Assembly (NCBI GenBank): GCA_028023455.1 | Contig: JAQFVV010012529.1 | Span: 3,286,001 to 3,350,000 of the forward strand | Length of the DNA stretch: 64,000 nt | From: Epiperipatus broadwayi | Taxonomy: Eukaryota; Onychophora; Udeonychophora; Euonychophora; Peripatidae | Reading direction: 5' to 3' | Position numbers and translations under genes: made by a program | Notes under the pieces: generated by a model | What the model was told of the DNA's origin: nothing | Database searches by the model: none | Seen by the model: only the letters and a program-made list of their open reading frames with translations | In this document: one piece after another, positions 1 through 12,240 of the stretch | Layout of the letters: each line of letters begins with the position of its first letter | Numbering within the stretch: the stretch's first letter is position 1

Positions 1-296
1 TATGATAGGATGAATTGATGAATTCTCATCTACCTGTTATATATGAATAATTTTTTCTATAATCATCAGTCTCCTTTCTTTGTTATCCTAAAAACATTTT
101 TCATACTGTCATTTTTTTATATCTATCATTAACAAATCATGGTCTTCATATAATATTTTGTACATGATTGTTATTATTGTAAATTTACATCTACATACAG
201 ATGCTTTTACTATACATACACAGGGTGCACACATGTTATAAAATTAGTTTGCTGATTTAATTTAATAGTTTATTGCTAGGGAGTTTGTAATTTCAA
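1..296. other. AT-rich DNA, no gene seen
   Basis: Nothing recognisable apart from AT-rich sequence; presumably intron or intergenic DNA upstream of the visible PAK exons. Confidence 0.5.
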
Positions 297-385
297 CTAT
301 GAGAAATAACAGGACTGGACTGCAATCTGCGGTTTTTGAACTTCAGAGGCTGCTACTCTATCACTAGACTAAATGCTCATTTAAT
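297..385 (-). repeat. Possible tRNA-derived SINE head
   Basis: The minus strand carries an A-box-like TAGTCTAGTGATAGAGT, a CTCTGAA stretch resembling an anticodon loop, and a weak B-box-like AGTTCAAAAACC at about the right spacing. The anticodon stem does not pair well, so this is at best a decayed tRNA-derived retroposon. Confidence 0.25.
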
Positions 386-849
386 ACTATTATTGTGTCT
401 ATGCATATAATACTAATAATAAACAACTACATATAAACGAGTATGACTATTCTAATTCCAAAAGAAAAAAGGAAAAAAGAAGGGAGAAAAAAAAAAAACT
501 GTACTAGAAATGAGTTCTGCAATAATTATATAAATCAATCTATCAATCACAAATACATCCACATATAGAACATGCTGGTCCATTTTTCACATTACTTGAT
601 ATTTTACGATATTGCTTAATTTCTTTAGCAGAATACCTTTCTGAAGTAGTTAAACACCATTTCTTATTATAACTCTCCAGTATATTCTATTATCTGCCAT
701 ATCTTCTTAATAGAAACAGTTGATATTGCACTTTTTTAGAATATCTTTGAGATTCTTAGAGATAATCCTTATAATGGGAGATGAGATCTACCTCGCTCAT
801 GAAAACCATGCTTAAGTTCATCAAAAACATTCTTTTAGGATTGCATTGT
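386..849. other. AT-rich DNA, no gene seen
   Basis: Short A-runs and no ORF of interest. Parts could be untranslated tail of the adjacent minus-strand LINE, but I see nothing diagnostic. Confidence 0.4.
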
Positions 850-2190
850 TCATTCATTTGACATGATCAATCAAACAACATATGTTTTACAATAATGGAT
901 TCTATAATATCACATCCAGCAAGTTGAAGAACAAATTTGTTGGTTTTATGATCTTGCCGTTGTATTTTAAAAATTTTGTGGAACATCCTTAAATAAAACT
1001 TTTTTATTGTCTTTATATTATAGTGATAGGTGTTCCAGTCTCACTTCCGTACATTAAATTGGGTAATATAACAGTTAGTTTCCTCTGTTAAAAGTAGCAG
1101 CTTCACATTGGAGTCTGTGTTTATCGCAATATGGTTGACAACTATCCAAACTAAGTTGCTGAGGATTTTTCTTCCATCACTGGTTGATAAAGAATTTGAG
1201 TTTTTTTTTGAACATTAATTAATAAACTAAAGCCTTTATATTGTGCATTCAAAACATTAAGTGTATTCGGTAAATCATCCTTTGAACTGACAAGAATTTT
1301 ACAATTGTTAGCATACTGCAAGATGAGAATCCAAGAAGTTCTTGGGTTTTGCTTTTAATTGACTCAACTTAAAAATTTTATCATCAAACTTATATTGCAT
1401 CTTGATCCCTGTTTGATTAAACTGTCTATAAACAATTCCAAAAAACACTATTATAAAAATTGAAAACAATATTGGAGCATTTACACATCCTTGTTGAACA
1501 TCATTTTTCATTTCAAATGCCTCAGATTTTCAACTTGGTGTAATAATATTTCCTCTTTTACTGTCATAAAAAAGTTTTATAATATGAATAAATTTTGGCA
1601 GACAACCAACTAATTTTAAACATTGCCATAAGCCTGCCCTATCAATTGTATCAAATACCTTGACCAAACCAATAAAGCTATATATAAATCATTGCTTTGT
1701 TCCCAACATTTTTTTTTATTTGTTTGGCAACAAAAACCATATCTGCAATGTTTCTTAATTTTCTAAAATCATATTGAGTCTCTAGTAACTATTCATCTAT
1801 GACTGAGAACAACCTATTCAAAAAAAATATTGAAAGTATCTTTTCTGCTATGAATAATAATGACATTTCACAATAATTATTGTAATCTTGTATAATTTTT
1901 GTTTTTAAAAATTGAAACAAAACATCCTTAAGATCATATGGCACACTTTCATGGATTTGTATATTACTAAAAAATTCCTCCAGATATTTTATCAGGAACT
2001 GCTGCCTTTTCGTTTTTAAGATTAATTACATAAAGCTATTTTGACTTGACTAAATTGAACATCTTTGTCCAAATCCTAGATGAATAGATAAAATGGATAT
2101 ATCATTGAAAGACATTTCAATTTTTGCATCATTATTCAAAAGATGATCAAAATACTCTTTACACCTGTTCAAAATATCATTGTCACCATA
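850..2190 (-). pseudogene. Decayed LINE reverse transcriptase
   Basis: A heavily mutated non-LTR retrotransposon reverse transcriptase lies on the minus strand. Motif A is recognisable at about 1620-1690 as an F-D-T-I-D-R-x-G-L-W block, read with substitutions as VFDTIDRAGLWQ. It is followed by LVGCLPKFIHIIKLFYDSK. Motif B is recognisable at about 1440-1510 (VQQGCVNAPILFSIF; family form VKQGCVLAPTLFS). Beyond it, KFDDKIFKLSQLKAK corresponds to the family segment before the ADD motif, but no intact ADD motif was found. Multiple stops and frame changes make it non-functional. It belongs to the broad RTE/Jockey-like endonuclease-RT group common in invertebrates; the clade is not settled from this fragment. 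The 5' (endonuclease) half is not recognised, so it is probably 5'-truncated, as LINE copies usually are. Confidence 0.75.
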
Positions 2191-2690
2191 TAAGAGAATG
2201 CTTTTGCTGGATTTAATAGAATTATGATATTATTTCTCAGGTGCATATGTTACTTTCAGTACATTATAAAAAGATCTAGAATGATTATGATCAGTAAATG
2301 TTTGTATCTTCTTTGCAGTTTTAATTTACCAATCATTTTTAAAACATTTTTTTCAATCATTGAATTTCTGCTTTTTGATTTTTATTATGAAATTCCTCAT
2401 TTAATTTATTATTCTATCAAGCAGAAAATACCACATTTCTTTTTAATTAAATTACTAATAATAAAGTTATTGTCAAAAAAGCAGTCATGATTCTCTTTTC
2501 ATAGAACCCTAGAATAGATTTACTTGTATCCATAATACATTCCTTAAGAGAATTCCATACTTCAATAAGATAGTCTTGAAGATTCAAATTAACGGTGTTA
2601 GTGTTAGTAGCTGTTGAAAGTTAGTACATATAAAAGATTCTTCTAAAGAATAAATATCCATTTTTGGTTGTTTTACAATAGCGTGTTGAA
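2191..2690. other. AT-rich DNA with spurious short ORF
   Basis: An 88-codon reading frame at 2224-2490 (+) consists of hydrophobic and basic low-complexity residues (F, I, L, K). It resembles no family I know and is what AT-rich DNA gives by chance. No other signal was found. Confidence 0.4.
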
Positions 2691-2705
2691 ACTGCCAGAG
2701 GGTGT

Positions 2706-2850
2706 TATTTCTATGCTAGCACACAGAAATATGCCGTTTAGGCGGCCTACCACCGCTAGCGAACATTCTATTTCTAATGCATAAGCCTAGAAATAGTCCG
2801 TTGTACGGGGTGGCTGCTATGTCTATTTCTATGCTAATGCATAGAAACAT
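2706..2850. repeat. Three spaced imperfect hairpins
   Basis: Three copies of a hairpin-like motif sit at 2706-2731, 2768-2796 and 2823-2850. Each starts TATTTCTA and closes with its complement (T)AGAAATA or AGAAACA around a core resembling TGCTAATGC. The surrounding 300 bp is much richer in GC than the rest of the left arm (for example GGCGGCCTACCACCGCTAGCG between copies 1 and 2). Origin unknown; it could be the subterminal region of a DNA transposon. Confidence 0.6.
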
Positions 2851-3550
2851 GATATTGAATCTGCTGCAGAAGCTATCGTGTCAGATTACAGCTCAGATTT
2901 GGGCTAAGCATTTTTGATGTGCGATCACATTTCACTTTTAGCTACAGTATTGTGTGAGGGTGGCTGGAATTCCGATTGTCAAAACTATTTTAATATTCAT
3001 TAAGACTACCTCCCCCTCTATCTCCCATCTTTTAGGAATGTCTACTAACAATTATCAGCAGAGTCTCATGCTTCCCTAGCCCAAATTTCCTGCTCAAAAA
3101 ATTCGGCAAGTGTAGGTGTAAGCGCGATTTGGATGAAATCACGCTGTAAGTCACGTTTCTGTGAGAACAACGGCGAGTTTCATCAAATGGCTGAAATAGA
3201 AAACTTGCTCCGAATGTCAAAGATTCTCTGGCTGATGCTGGAAGGGTTATCAAACAGAAGAGCTTGAAGCTGCATGCGTGCTTTTCCTGAACAGCTGTAA
3301 AAGTTGGTTTTAATTGCCGTAAATATATTTATGTTTTTGGTAATTACGGTAAAAAGTTGGTCAACCTTCGAGTTGGAGCGTTCTGTTCGTTTACGAATTG
3401 TAACCACTCACCCTCACCCCCCTTCCCAAAGTTGGACCTTTTGGTTGTAAATGTTTTACCGTTAAATGGAAATCGATTTATTTGTAATTTATTATAAAAC
3501 AACAAAAATATAAAAAAGAAAAGAAGCTGATTTCGTAGAATACCCAACTG
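2851..3550. other. GC-richer segment of unknown origin
   Basis: Several overlapping short minus-strand frames of 60-74 codons cover 3032-3547, but none has a recognisable domain. Base composition is higher in GC than the flanks, which suggests a transposon remnant or old gene fragment. I cannot assign it. Confidence 0.35.
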
Positions 3551-3895
3551 CCAAAAAATGTAAGTAATGAGAAGAATAAAAAGTAATTACTTTTTAAAAT
3601 TCATTTCGATTGATGTACCCTTTTTTTTTTTTTCGTTCAAAAATTTTATTTGCTAGATAGTAGTTTTAAAAAGGATCAACAAAATCAAAAACATACATAT
3701 AAAAAAAAACCCCGGCCCCCAAAAAATATAAGTAATGAAAAGAATAACAAAATTCAATTTTTTGATTTCTGCATTTTTTTTTTGTTGTGTGTTCAAAAAT
3801 TTATTTGATATTAACTTTGAAATGTGATAATAAACAAACCTGGCGGCGGCGGCGGCCCCGGCAACATTATATTTATCTTTGTTTACATACAAACC
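3551..3895. repeat. Two-copy tandem repeat, about 167 bp
   Basis: A unit starting CCAAAAAATGTAAGTAATGA at 3551 recurs at about 3718 as CCCAAAAAATATAAGTAATG. Both units continue through a T-run, a GTTCAAAAATTTTATTTG-like segment and end in a GC-rich, C/G-run tail (ccccggccccc and a (GGC)n run at about 3841-3857). The copies differ by substitutions and indels. Confidence 0.65.
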
Positions 3896-4980
3896 CCGCC
3901 CTCCGACAGTTTTAACATGCTATTATAAAAGAACCCCATTTTTTTGGAAATATGATTGGAATAATATTTTTTTAATGCAGCTCTCTTTAATCTTGGAGTA
4001 TGCTAATCTATGATCTGTCCAACAATTTGCACTTGCAAGTACTTGTGTAATGTGAACTTCTCTTATAATCTTAATTTTCAAGTCTTGAGCTAAAAAAAAA
4101 AGGGAATTGGAGTCAGAAATGCTGTATGTATTGTGATGATCGCACATACTGCGATCTCACATGTGTATATTTAATATTAAACAATATTAAATATTGTAGT
4201 GTTCTTTTTGAAATAGAAAAAGAAACAAATAAATAAAAGAATTAAGCCAATGAGGAAAGAAAAATGTCATAATTAATTACCGTAATAAATAAAAAATATC
4301 TTTTACCCTCCAAAGTTGATATTTTGAAAAATATAAGAATTAAAGTTAGAAAATATTGAAATCGTATATTTGATTTAAAATCAACAGTGAGAAAGGAAAT
4401 ATAAATGAAATATGAACTTAAAATGATTTATAGAAAAAGTAAAAATTGACAAGTTTAAATAAGATTAAAAATAGAATTTAAAATGGGACAAAAGATAAAG
4501 ATCTATTCTAAAAAAGTACACATTTTGACAAAAAACGAAATGCATGTGTGAAAATATGTATAAAGAGAGCAATGTTTAATGCATGTCAAATGAAAATAAT
4601 TTTATTAAAAAAAAAAAAAAAGAAAGAAAATAAATAATAAATAAATGTAAAATATTGCTATGAAATTGTATGGAAAAAGTAAATTTGTATAAGCTGTTGA
4701 AGCATAGTAAAGTGAAAGATGTGAAAGAGAAGCAACAAACAAAAAGATCAAGATAATGAAAGAATTTGAAAAAAAAAGACATTAATGAATTAATTAAAAA
4801 TAGTTCACGTAGAGACTTCGGTGAGGACACTGCTCTGATAAGAAGCAGATTAGAATATAGTAGAAAGCAGATATGAAAATCTTTTAATTTTCGCAAAGAA
4901 AAAAAACCAGAAAGCTGAGTATAAGGACCTCGATGTAGAATACTGAACATTGTATGAGCATGAAAATAATCTACAACATA
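3896..4980. other. AT-rich DNA, no gene recognised
   Basis: The minus-strand frames at 3923-4147 and 4576-4950 are low-complexity F/L/S-rich translations of A-rich DNA and lack family signatures. Composition changes around 4800, where GC rises towards the next segment. Confidence 0.4.
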
Positions 4981-5275
4981 ACTGAAGCTTCAAGGATGTG
5001 TGGCTAAGGGCCATCACGATCGCTGGCCGATTCAGACCCACCATGCTCGTACGGTCACTTCTGCATGTAACAACTGCCGGTGTAGCGCCTGCCTGATGAT
5101 CCGCCTGCCATGCCCTTGATGTCCTAGCACGAAGAAGTCACTACAGACATAAGAAGAGATTCCACAAACTAAATCTAAGCCTAAGATCGGCCATCTCTGC
5201 AAAAGAAGTGGAGGAATTCCACACGACGGTCAACAGGACATTTACTCACTTCGGAGAGGAAAAAAAAACCTAGAT
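4981..5275 (+). other. GC-rich coding-like fragment, unknown
   Basis: A 300-bp island of markedly higher GC. In one + frame it reads openly as RHKKRFHKLNLSLRSAIS followed by AKEVEEFHTTVNRTFTHFGE (about 5150-5262), preceded by a cysteine-rich run CLMIRLPCP at about 5080-5110. This could be a fossil coding segment of a transposable element. No family was recognised and there is no start codon. Confidence 0.35.
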
Positions 5276-6490
5276 AAATTACATAACGCACCTATATAGA
5301 ACACATGGGCACATACTTTTGATTTAAAGCAATTGCAAATCCCAGATATTAATGAGATAGACACTAATTAGACTCTTTCTAGTACTGGGAATGACGACTG
5401 TAAATGGATAATTTATTTTCGTAGATTATAATCATTTATAGGATTTAACCCATACACTTAATCGTACTATAATATATTTAAATGATTTTTTATTGTATGT
5501 AAATATTTCAATTGATTTCTTTTTTGTTATATATTTATTACATTAAATATACCTTAATTATTTTATCTGTTTCGTCTCATTTCTTTGCCATTCCAAATAG
5601 TTAATATACACGGAGGGGTTTGGGTTATAAGTAATATTCCATTTTGAGTACTAAGTAACACGTGAGGCTAGTGGTACGGCATGTCTGATCCCATTAAATT
5701 TATAATTTATCCAAGCACTGTAATTCTTTAATAATTACAGCAGTCGAGAGACGTTTGTCCAGGAAAGATAACCTGGGGCAATATCCGTATGGTCACAGGT
5801 TTGGTCATATATGGATATAGATTTGTTTATGTCCATATGTTCTCTTTGCTTGCAGTAACGGAAGGTGGATGGTTTGAATTTAAGAATCCGTATTATATAT
5901 AAATAAAAAGGAAGTACCTTCAATCGTTCCATTTCCATTACAGTATAGTTAAAGGGAATAATCATAGTTAGTATAAGGAGATGTCCAATGGCATGAGGGG
6001 CTCGTGATGATGACCAGGTTGTACAATAACTTAAGTGACTGAAGAAAAAAGAAAACAGAAAAGACTGTTTGTATGAGAGACAAGGCAGCAAGAGTCCTTT
6101 TTCAAGCACTGTTTATTTGTTATTCACAGTTGGCCTTCATGTCTAAAGATCATTCCATCAACAGCTACCTGTAGAGCCCTTTGTTAACATGAGCACAACA
6201 TTTAATATATACATACACAATTACTTTACTAAATACAATGGATCTGTGATATTTTATATTTTGTTATGAGCCCTTGTGCGTACACCATATATCACATATA
6301 AAAACTTACATATTGTTAATAAACTTTGATTACAATAGATGTATATTGTTTATTGAATTGCAAGTGCATAGTATTTTTTGAACATAGCTGTATGCAAAAC
6401 ATACATTTTTATATGTATAATGTATATATTAATTATAATTATAGTATAAATATTTAAAAAATAATTTATGTAGTTATTAATAATAACAAT
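5276..6490. other. No gene recognised
   Basis: A minus-strand frame of 124 codons at 5735-6109 has no domain that I recognise. Its GC is a little higher than its flanks, so a retroelement remnant is possible. The rest is AT-rich. Confidence 0.35.
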
Positions 6491-6532
6491 TCTTCTCTGA
6501 TGAAGGCTGTAAGATTGAAAATAGTCAGAGGA
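6491..6532 (+). ncRNA. Hammerhead ribozyme-like motif, decayed
   Basis: Type I hammerhead layout. Stem I is TCTTCT (6491-6496) with AGAGGA (6527-6532), including one G.U pair. The core CTGATGA lies at 6497-6503. Stem II is a degraded AGGC/GATT with TGTAA loop, then GAAA at 6517-6520, and short stem III ends in the GTC cleavage triplet (6524-6526). The following GATATTGG is shared with the copies near 33.2, 33.65 and 63.8 kb, so this is a member of the same repeat family. Stem II contains a G-A mismatch, so cleavage may be lost. The AT-rich sequence resumes after about 6590. Confidence 0.65.
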
Positions 6533-6599
6533 TATTGGCTAAGACAGTACAGAATAGGGATTTATTAAGTACTATTATCTGACATTTAATAGTTAATAA

Positions 6600-7380
6600 A
6601 GCTTGAAGTAAATTGCATAAAGGTGGTGAAAGAAAAAAGGTATGCTGTTAAAACAATGTAGAAAGCTGGTCACGTGAAATTGAAGAGGTACATATATATA
6701 TATATGTATTGTGGGTGTGTGACTTTCACTCAAAAAAAAAAAACTTCTTGTTTTGGATCTTTATTTTTTTAAATAAAATAAAGTGAAATTCCCACTTCCA
6801 TCTCAATTAAATATGCTATGCCAATATTCTTTTTCTTCAATTACCTTTTTTCTATAAAATGTTAATACTAGTCTTGTTATTGGACTACATCCTCTCTAGT
6901 TGTTTTGATTTTTTAAGTTTGTACCAATTTTATGAATATTCTTTAATGGCGTGAAATTTTTAGCATTATGCTTAGAAAATATTTTATTACATGAAATACT
7001 GTAAATCAAATTCTGAAAGAATAATAAAATAAAAAACTTTCAACAAATGTCAAAGAAATAGTAAATATAATTACATGTTGCACTCGAAGATGGATAAATG
7101 ACTACTATTATATCATAAAATGTATTAAATTTACAAATTTTAATATATATATATCATTAAATCATGAAGAAAACATATTAAGAAATTCATGTTTGGGAAT
7201 TTTTAAAATTATACTTATGGAGTAAAACTTTAAAATAGATTAAGAAAAAGTAAATAAACTTTTTATTTTTTTATATGATAGCAGCATGACTTCAAATTAA
7301 ACTTAAGTAGCTATTCCCATTTGAACTGATATTGCAGATCTAAGATAAAAGTGCCAAGTCTATCTATTTCTAATTGTAAA
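6600..7380. other. AT-rich DNA, no gene seen
   Basis: Contains short (TA)n tracts at about 6690-6706 and 7141-7152, and A/T homopolymers. No coding signal. Confidence 0.5.
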
Positions 7381-7381
7381 T

Positions 7382-7447
7382 AGTTTGTTTTTTATTTTTA
7401 ACAGTGTCTACATTAGTTTGTTTTTTATTTTTAGCAGTGTCTACATT
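7382..7447 (+). repeat. 33-bp tandem duplication
   Basis: The unit AGTTTGTTTTTTATTTTTAA followed by CAGTGTCTACATT occurs twice back to back with a single A/G difference. A 68-codon frame at 7404-7610 that overlaps it is not credible as a gene. Confidence 0.85.
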
Positions 7448-7449
7448 AG

Positions 7450-8649
7450 CTTTATTTTCTAATCTTGATTGTAATGCCACATTTATTAGAAATTTTATAA
7501 CATTCAACAGACTTGGAATTTTTGATAATCATTTTACAAAATATTTACAAATAAATCATTTACATATTGTTGCATATGAACATACACTTCTAAATTGTAA
7601 ATATATGTAACCATTTCCGTTACCACTTCAAATTTAATTTTAGAAATTTAAATATTAGTGATAATATGCGAATACACACCCACATAAATGTATATATTTT
7701 CTGCAATATAAATGTTTTAATATCTTAAATGATATTTAAATATATAAATAAAACTATAAAATAGTTTAGTACTTTTCATAATAAATTCAGTTATTGATTG
7801 AAATTTCTTTTTATTTGATTTATTAAAAATAGTTCAATAGCTGCTTTTTTAAAATGTAAAACAGGATATTTTATATTGAAATACCATTCAATGTTTGATA
7901 TTTCATATATCATTTTCAAAGAAAGAAAAATTTTATTGTTAGTCATTATTTTTAAAATTATTCCTACTAATAAATATTAATACATTTTGTTTTATGTATT
8001 TTGAACTATTTTAATATATGTAAGTAAAGACTAAGAGTTTAAGGATTTCCATATAATTATAAATTCTAATTTTAAAGTTTTATTTATAAATATTTTAATG
8101 TTTGCCTAAATTTACTCTATGAAATTGAAATTTTTGTTATTTTATATCTATTATACTACCAAGTATGTAATTGAAATCATTGACCTATAATTAATCATAA
8201 TTTATTTATTATATGATTAATCTATGAATACAGATTTTAGTATAGAGATACTTCTTTCATATTCATTGATAAAGTTGTAAAAATTTAAATCAAACCACCT
8301 TTCCTATTACTTTTACAATGCTTATTATATTAAAATTAATCAATCTGACAGTTTCAATTGACCAGCTACAAATGATTAATAATATAAACTAAACAATATC
8401 ACACTTTCTTGTAAATGACTCATTTTCTATATATCTTTATATATATATACATATGATATATATCATTAAAAAACGGTCAACACTTAGACAATCCCAATAT
8501 GAATAACAATTAACAATTTCAAACTGTTGTCAAGGCAATCTTTTAATATTAAAGGTGAAATATATTAATCAATTATATTATACATATATATATATTATCC
8601 CTATTTATATAGAATACATAAATAAATAACACACTAAATACACATACCA
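7450..8649. other. AT-rich DNA, no gene seen
   Basis: Very AT-rich sequence with no motif, ORF or clear repeat. Probably intronic or intergenic. Confidence 0.5.
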
Positions 8650-9085
8650 AATCTCAAACATATCACATACATAAACTAATATACTCAAAATTTTTACCAC
8701 ATCTATATCATAAAATATTACAGAAATGAAATCAGTATGTTCTTAATATCCATTAATCATTAAATATTAACTAATATTATCATTCATATGAAAACTTCAA
8801 AAAGTATATTTGAAAATTTCAAAAAATACAGCCAAAGTATGAAACTTATATTCTTGTATTATTTATTTAATAAAAAATTACTAAATAAATAATAGAAGAA
8901 TATAAGTTTCCTAGCCTTGCTATATTTTTTGAAGATTTCATATGCATAATAATATTTATTAATATGAAATGACTAATAGATATTAAAGACATACTGATTT
9001 GATTTCTGTCATATTTTATGATATAGATATAGCATAAATTTTGAATATATTAGTTTACATATATGATATGTTCAAAATATATATG
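8650..9085. repeat. Long palindrome (foldback element)
   Basis: Two arms of about 210 bp are inverted around a centre near 8868. Matching landmarks include CAAACATATCACATACATAA with its complement near 9050-9075, AGAAATGAAATCAGTATG with CATACTGATTTGATTTCTGT, and GAAACTTATATTCTTGTATT with its complement on the other side of the TTTAATAAAAAATTACTAAA centre. The arms differ by scattered substitutions. It has the look of a foldback/MITE-like element without coding capacity. Confidence 0.85.
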
Positions 9086-11598
9086 AATATATTGAACCAG
9101 ATCTTTCTGTCTCGCCCATTCATAGGAGTTTCTATATATGTATATATCTAGTTCACATGTATATAATATTTGTTTATATGGATATATAGTTAATCTATTT
9201 AGAATAATCAAGCCATGACCTCATACAAATAACTAACTACTGAAGTACTTGGAAGCCACGACTATATTTCCTTATTATTCAGAACCCCGGGTATTAATAT
9301 TAGATATCACTAGAGAATTATTGTTGAGTGGTTTAATATAAAAGTATTATATGTAAAATAGTTTTTTTTTTTGTTAAGGCACCAATATTAACAAACTATT
9401 TTCGCTATTACACTGTTTCAGTATTAATTAAATAATCTCTTCTATTTTTTGTGAATCTCCTCAAGGATTCGACAGGTAATGTACTAACACATACTCTTAT
9501 AAACAAATGAAGAATTACAGAGATTGTCTAAATATTAAAACTAACAATTTTAATAAAAAAATAACAATAAAATATAGTTTCTAGCATATTCATTTTTCTA
9601 CACCCATTTCACAGACAATCAGTGCTATAAATTAATAATAATGCGTTTAAATACTGTCAAATTATTAACATAAACTATATAAAGTAATGCTTAAGTTCTA
9701 TGTAATGTACTGGAAGTCACACAGCGGTATAGAGACATGAGACTCGAACTAGAATTGTCAAGGATGAATCCCCGAATGAGATATATGAATTATAATAATA
9801 CATAATTATATAAAACCTTTTTATATTTAAAACTAATCAAAATAAAGATTCAAACTCTGGATGGGATTAAAAGATACTTTAATATTATAAAAGAAACAAT
9901 TTGTTCTAAATGTAAATTATTTAGATAGTTCACGGTAGAATAGTTTCATTATGCTTACATCTGTAATTATTATGGGATGTCACATTTATACATATATAGT
10001 GCGGTTTATTTATATGCCAATGTTTAAAAAGAAGAAGTTGCATAATGGGTTTAAGAAGAGAAACACCATTTTATCATATCATTCAATAATGACCTAGACA
10101 AAAGAATTTACAGCAAGTGACACTTTAATGTTTGAATAAATTAATGTCATGTATTTAACAAACTCTGATCAATGCCACTTAGATCATGCAAGACAACATG
10201 TATATAACTGCGATGCCAGGTAAATTGGTTTCTGACATCCGTTATATTTATTAAATATTAAATATCAAATTTATAAAACAAACATCAATATAACAAACGT
10301 TATATTTTAATTCTTGAATTGAAATAAAATAAGGAAAATTCATTTATGCACGTGGGAGTCGCTCATCTAAGGGAAATAGCTTAATGCAAGCTTTTCGTGA
10401 CATTCCAAAATATAACTACATTAATAAATAACAAAATGATTTAGTTATATCACAGGGTTACGGCTTATAGATTAGTTTAGGCGTAATTCTAAAATACAAT
10501 AATGAATGGCGGTGCGAGCATGAGGCAGCAGGATATAAGATTCAGTCCATTTTGGCCGAGAGACGCTTCATCATTTAAATGGGAAAAAGAGAAATGGTAC
10601 GCCTGTTCTTCTGATAAACCATACCTGGAGAAAAAAAAGGAAGGTAGGGAGATGCAATTGTCCACATAGGGTATCAATGCAGAACTTCCACTACTCTTTT
10701 CAAAGGTATCCTAGGGCATTTATGATGCCAGCTAAAACATAGTAAGCGAAGATGGAGGATTTGGAATTCCAATGACCCTCAAATTATGATAAAGCAAAAT
10801 AATGATGCTGGCAATGCTATGAAATTATGTTGCACCCTTTAATGACTTCAAAATAACTAATGGCCTAAATATAAAATTTTAATCGGGCATAACAGCATGA
10901 CTTGTATACTAAACCAAATTATATAACTGAAATCTAAAGCTAGATGAATGTCTTAATGACGTATGATTACATTTCCCTTCATTAAACGGGTGCCACATGC
11001 ATCTGGAATCAATAATCATTATTTAATACTATAATGCTAAAAGCGCTACATATAAATGACTATTACATAAAAAAAATAATGGTCATTATTAATTAAAATA
11101 TCTTTACTAGAATTTAAGCAATAGCATTCTTGAATAACATTAAATTTATAATCAATAAATATATATTTATGGCACTTATAATAATAATCTGCCTATAATC
11201 AGAAATATTATTAAACTAGTACCCAACCCAGCGAGCAATGGCTTTAAAACAAATAATTTAAAATAATTAAAATATCCCTGAAACGCTGGAGATTTAAAAA
11301 ACTAATCTAGATTAGTGCTTCACGTAGTTGGATTGATTTGGCATATAAATTACATATAAAATAAAAAGCAAATAATTATAATAATAAAATTTTCCGCACT
11401 AAATAAAATGTAAGATTTAAACTTAAATAGATGTAAGCATTTACATATATATATTTGATAGGATTATAGAGAGGTTTTTACAGGTAGATATTATATATAA
11501 TTATGAAAGAAAACATTAATTAGTATTTACAGGCGAGCATAGACAACTTTATATAGATATTGGACTGTTACCTCAGCATACTTGGAGCGAGTGGTTAA
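9086..11598. other. No gene recognised; scattered GC-richer patches
   Basis: Patches of higher GC lie at 9240-9300, 9700-9780, 10330-10760 and 11215-11235. A 62-codon minus frame at 10489-10677 has no known domain. The patches look like fragments of retroelement non-coding sequence, but I could not find a paired repeat to prove it. Confidence 0.35.
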
Positions 11599-11599
11599 A

Positions 11600-12002
11600 T
11601 GGTTTTTAAAATTATTTCTTCATATATTATTTCTGAATGTACACATACAAAAATACTATTACAAAATATTTTTGTTTTAACACAGATTTTATTGAAATCT
11701 ATCTATGTTGGAAATATAAAAAAAAAATGTTTTTTTGACAAAATTGAAAGAAGTCCACATTTTTCAATTTATTTTGAGTAATTTCATTACTATATGTGGT
11801 CTAACTTTTTTTTAATAGTGTAATGAATAAATTACATTTTTTTTATTGCTATTTTTTTTTCCCAAGATATTTTGTTTCATATTTATTTATTTTTTAATGG
11901 ATTTAATTAAATATAACTCAAATCTAATATATACCAGCCATATAATAACAATGATAAACTTAATTAAAAGTATTAGTAATAATTATTATAAAATTAAATC
12001 AA
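11600..12002 (+). repeat. Left arm of long inverted terminal repeat
   Basis: About 400 bp beginning GGTTTTTAAAATTATTTCTT and ending TATAAAATTAAATCAAG. It recurs as its reverse complement at 15376-15735. The match covers TTCTGAATGTACACATAC, AATATTTTTGTTTTAACACA and GTGGTCTAACTTTTTTTTAA, plus the ATATACCAGCCATATAATAA segment. The left copy carries about 30 bp (11705-11741) that the right copy lacks. Confidence 0.85.
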
Positions 12003-12240
12003 GAACATTAGCAATCTCGGTCACTATCGCTTCTTTATCGATGGCAGCCTTCTTCCATGGCAGAAGTTTGGCAGCATACTAGAGACAGCCCCGTGAGGCC
12101 CAGGGAAAGACGGTTCGGTTACCTACTCAATAGGCTTTCTAAAAACCAAGAGCAAAGAGAGGGTAAAAGCAAATAGTGTAAGACTAAGACCAAGATTCAG
12201 ACTAAAACTAAGACCAAGCCTCCCTTATATCTAATCTATT
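12003..12240. other. GC-richer unique segment inside the inverted-repeat structure
   Basis: A patch starting near CGGTCACTATCGC with clearly higher GC than its surroundings, and including CAGCCCCGTGAGGCCCAGGG. One minus frame reads AKLLPWKKAAIDKEAIVTEI, which looks coding-like, but I recognise no family. It could be cargo or a remnant of an element's gene. Confidence 0.35.

Noticed and set aside
4576-4950. 124-codon minus frame as a membrane protein
   Set aside because: The hydrophobic appearance comes from A-rich plus-strand DNA; there is no start context, no family and low complexity.
5088-5110. CTGATGA at about 5093 as a hammerhead core
   Set aside because: The following sequence cannot form stem II, and no GAAA is at the right distance.
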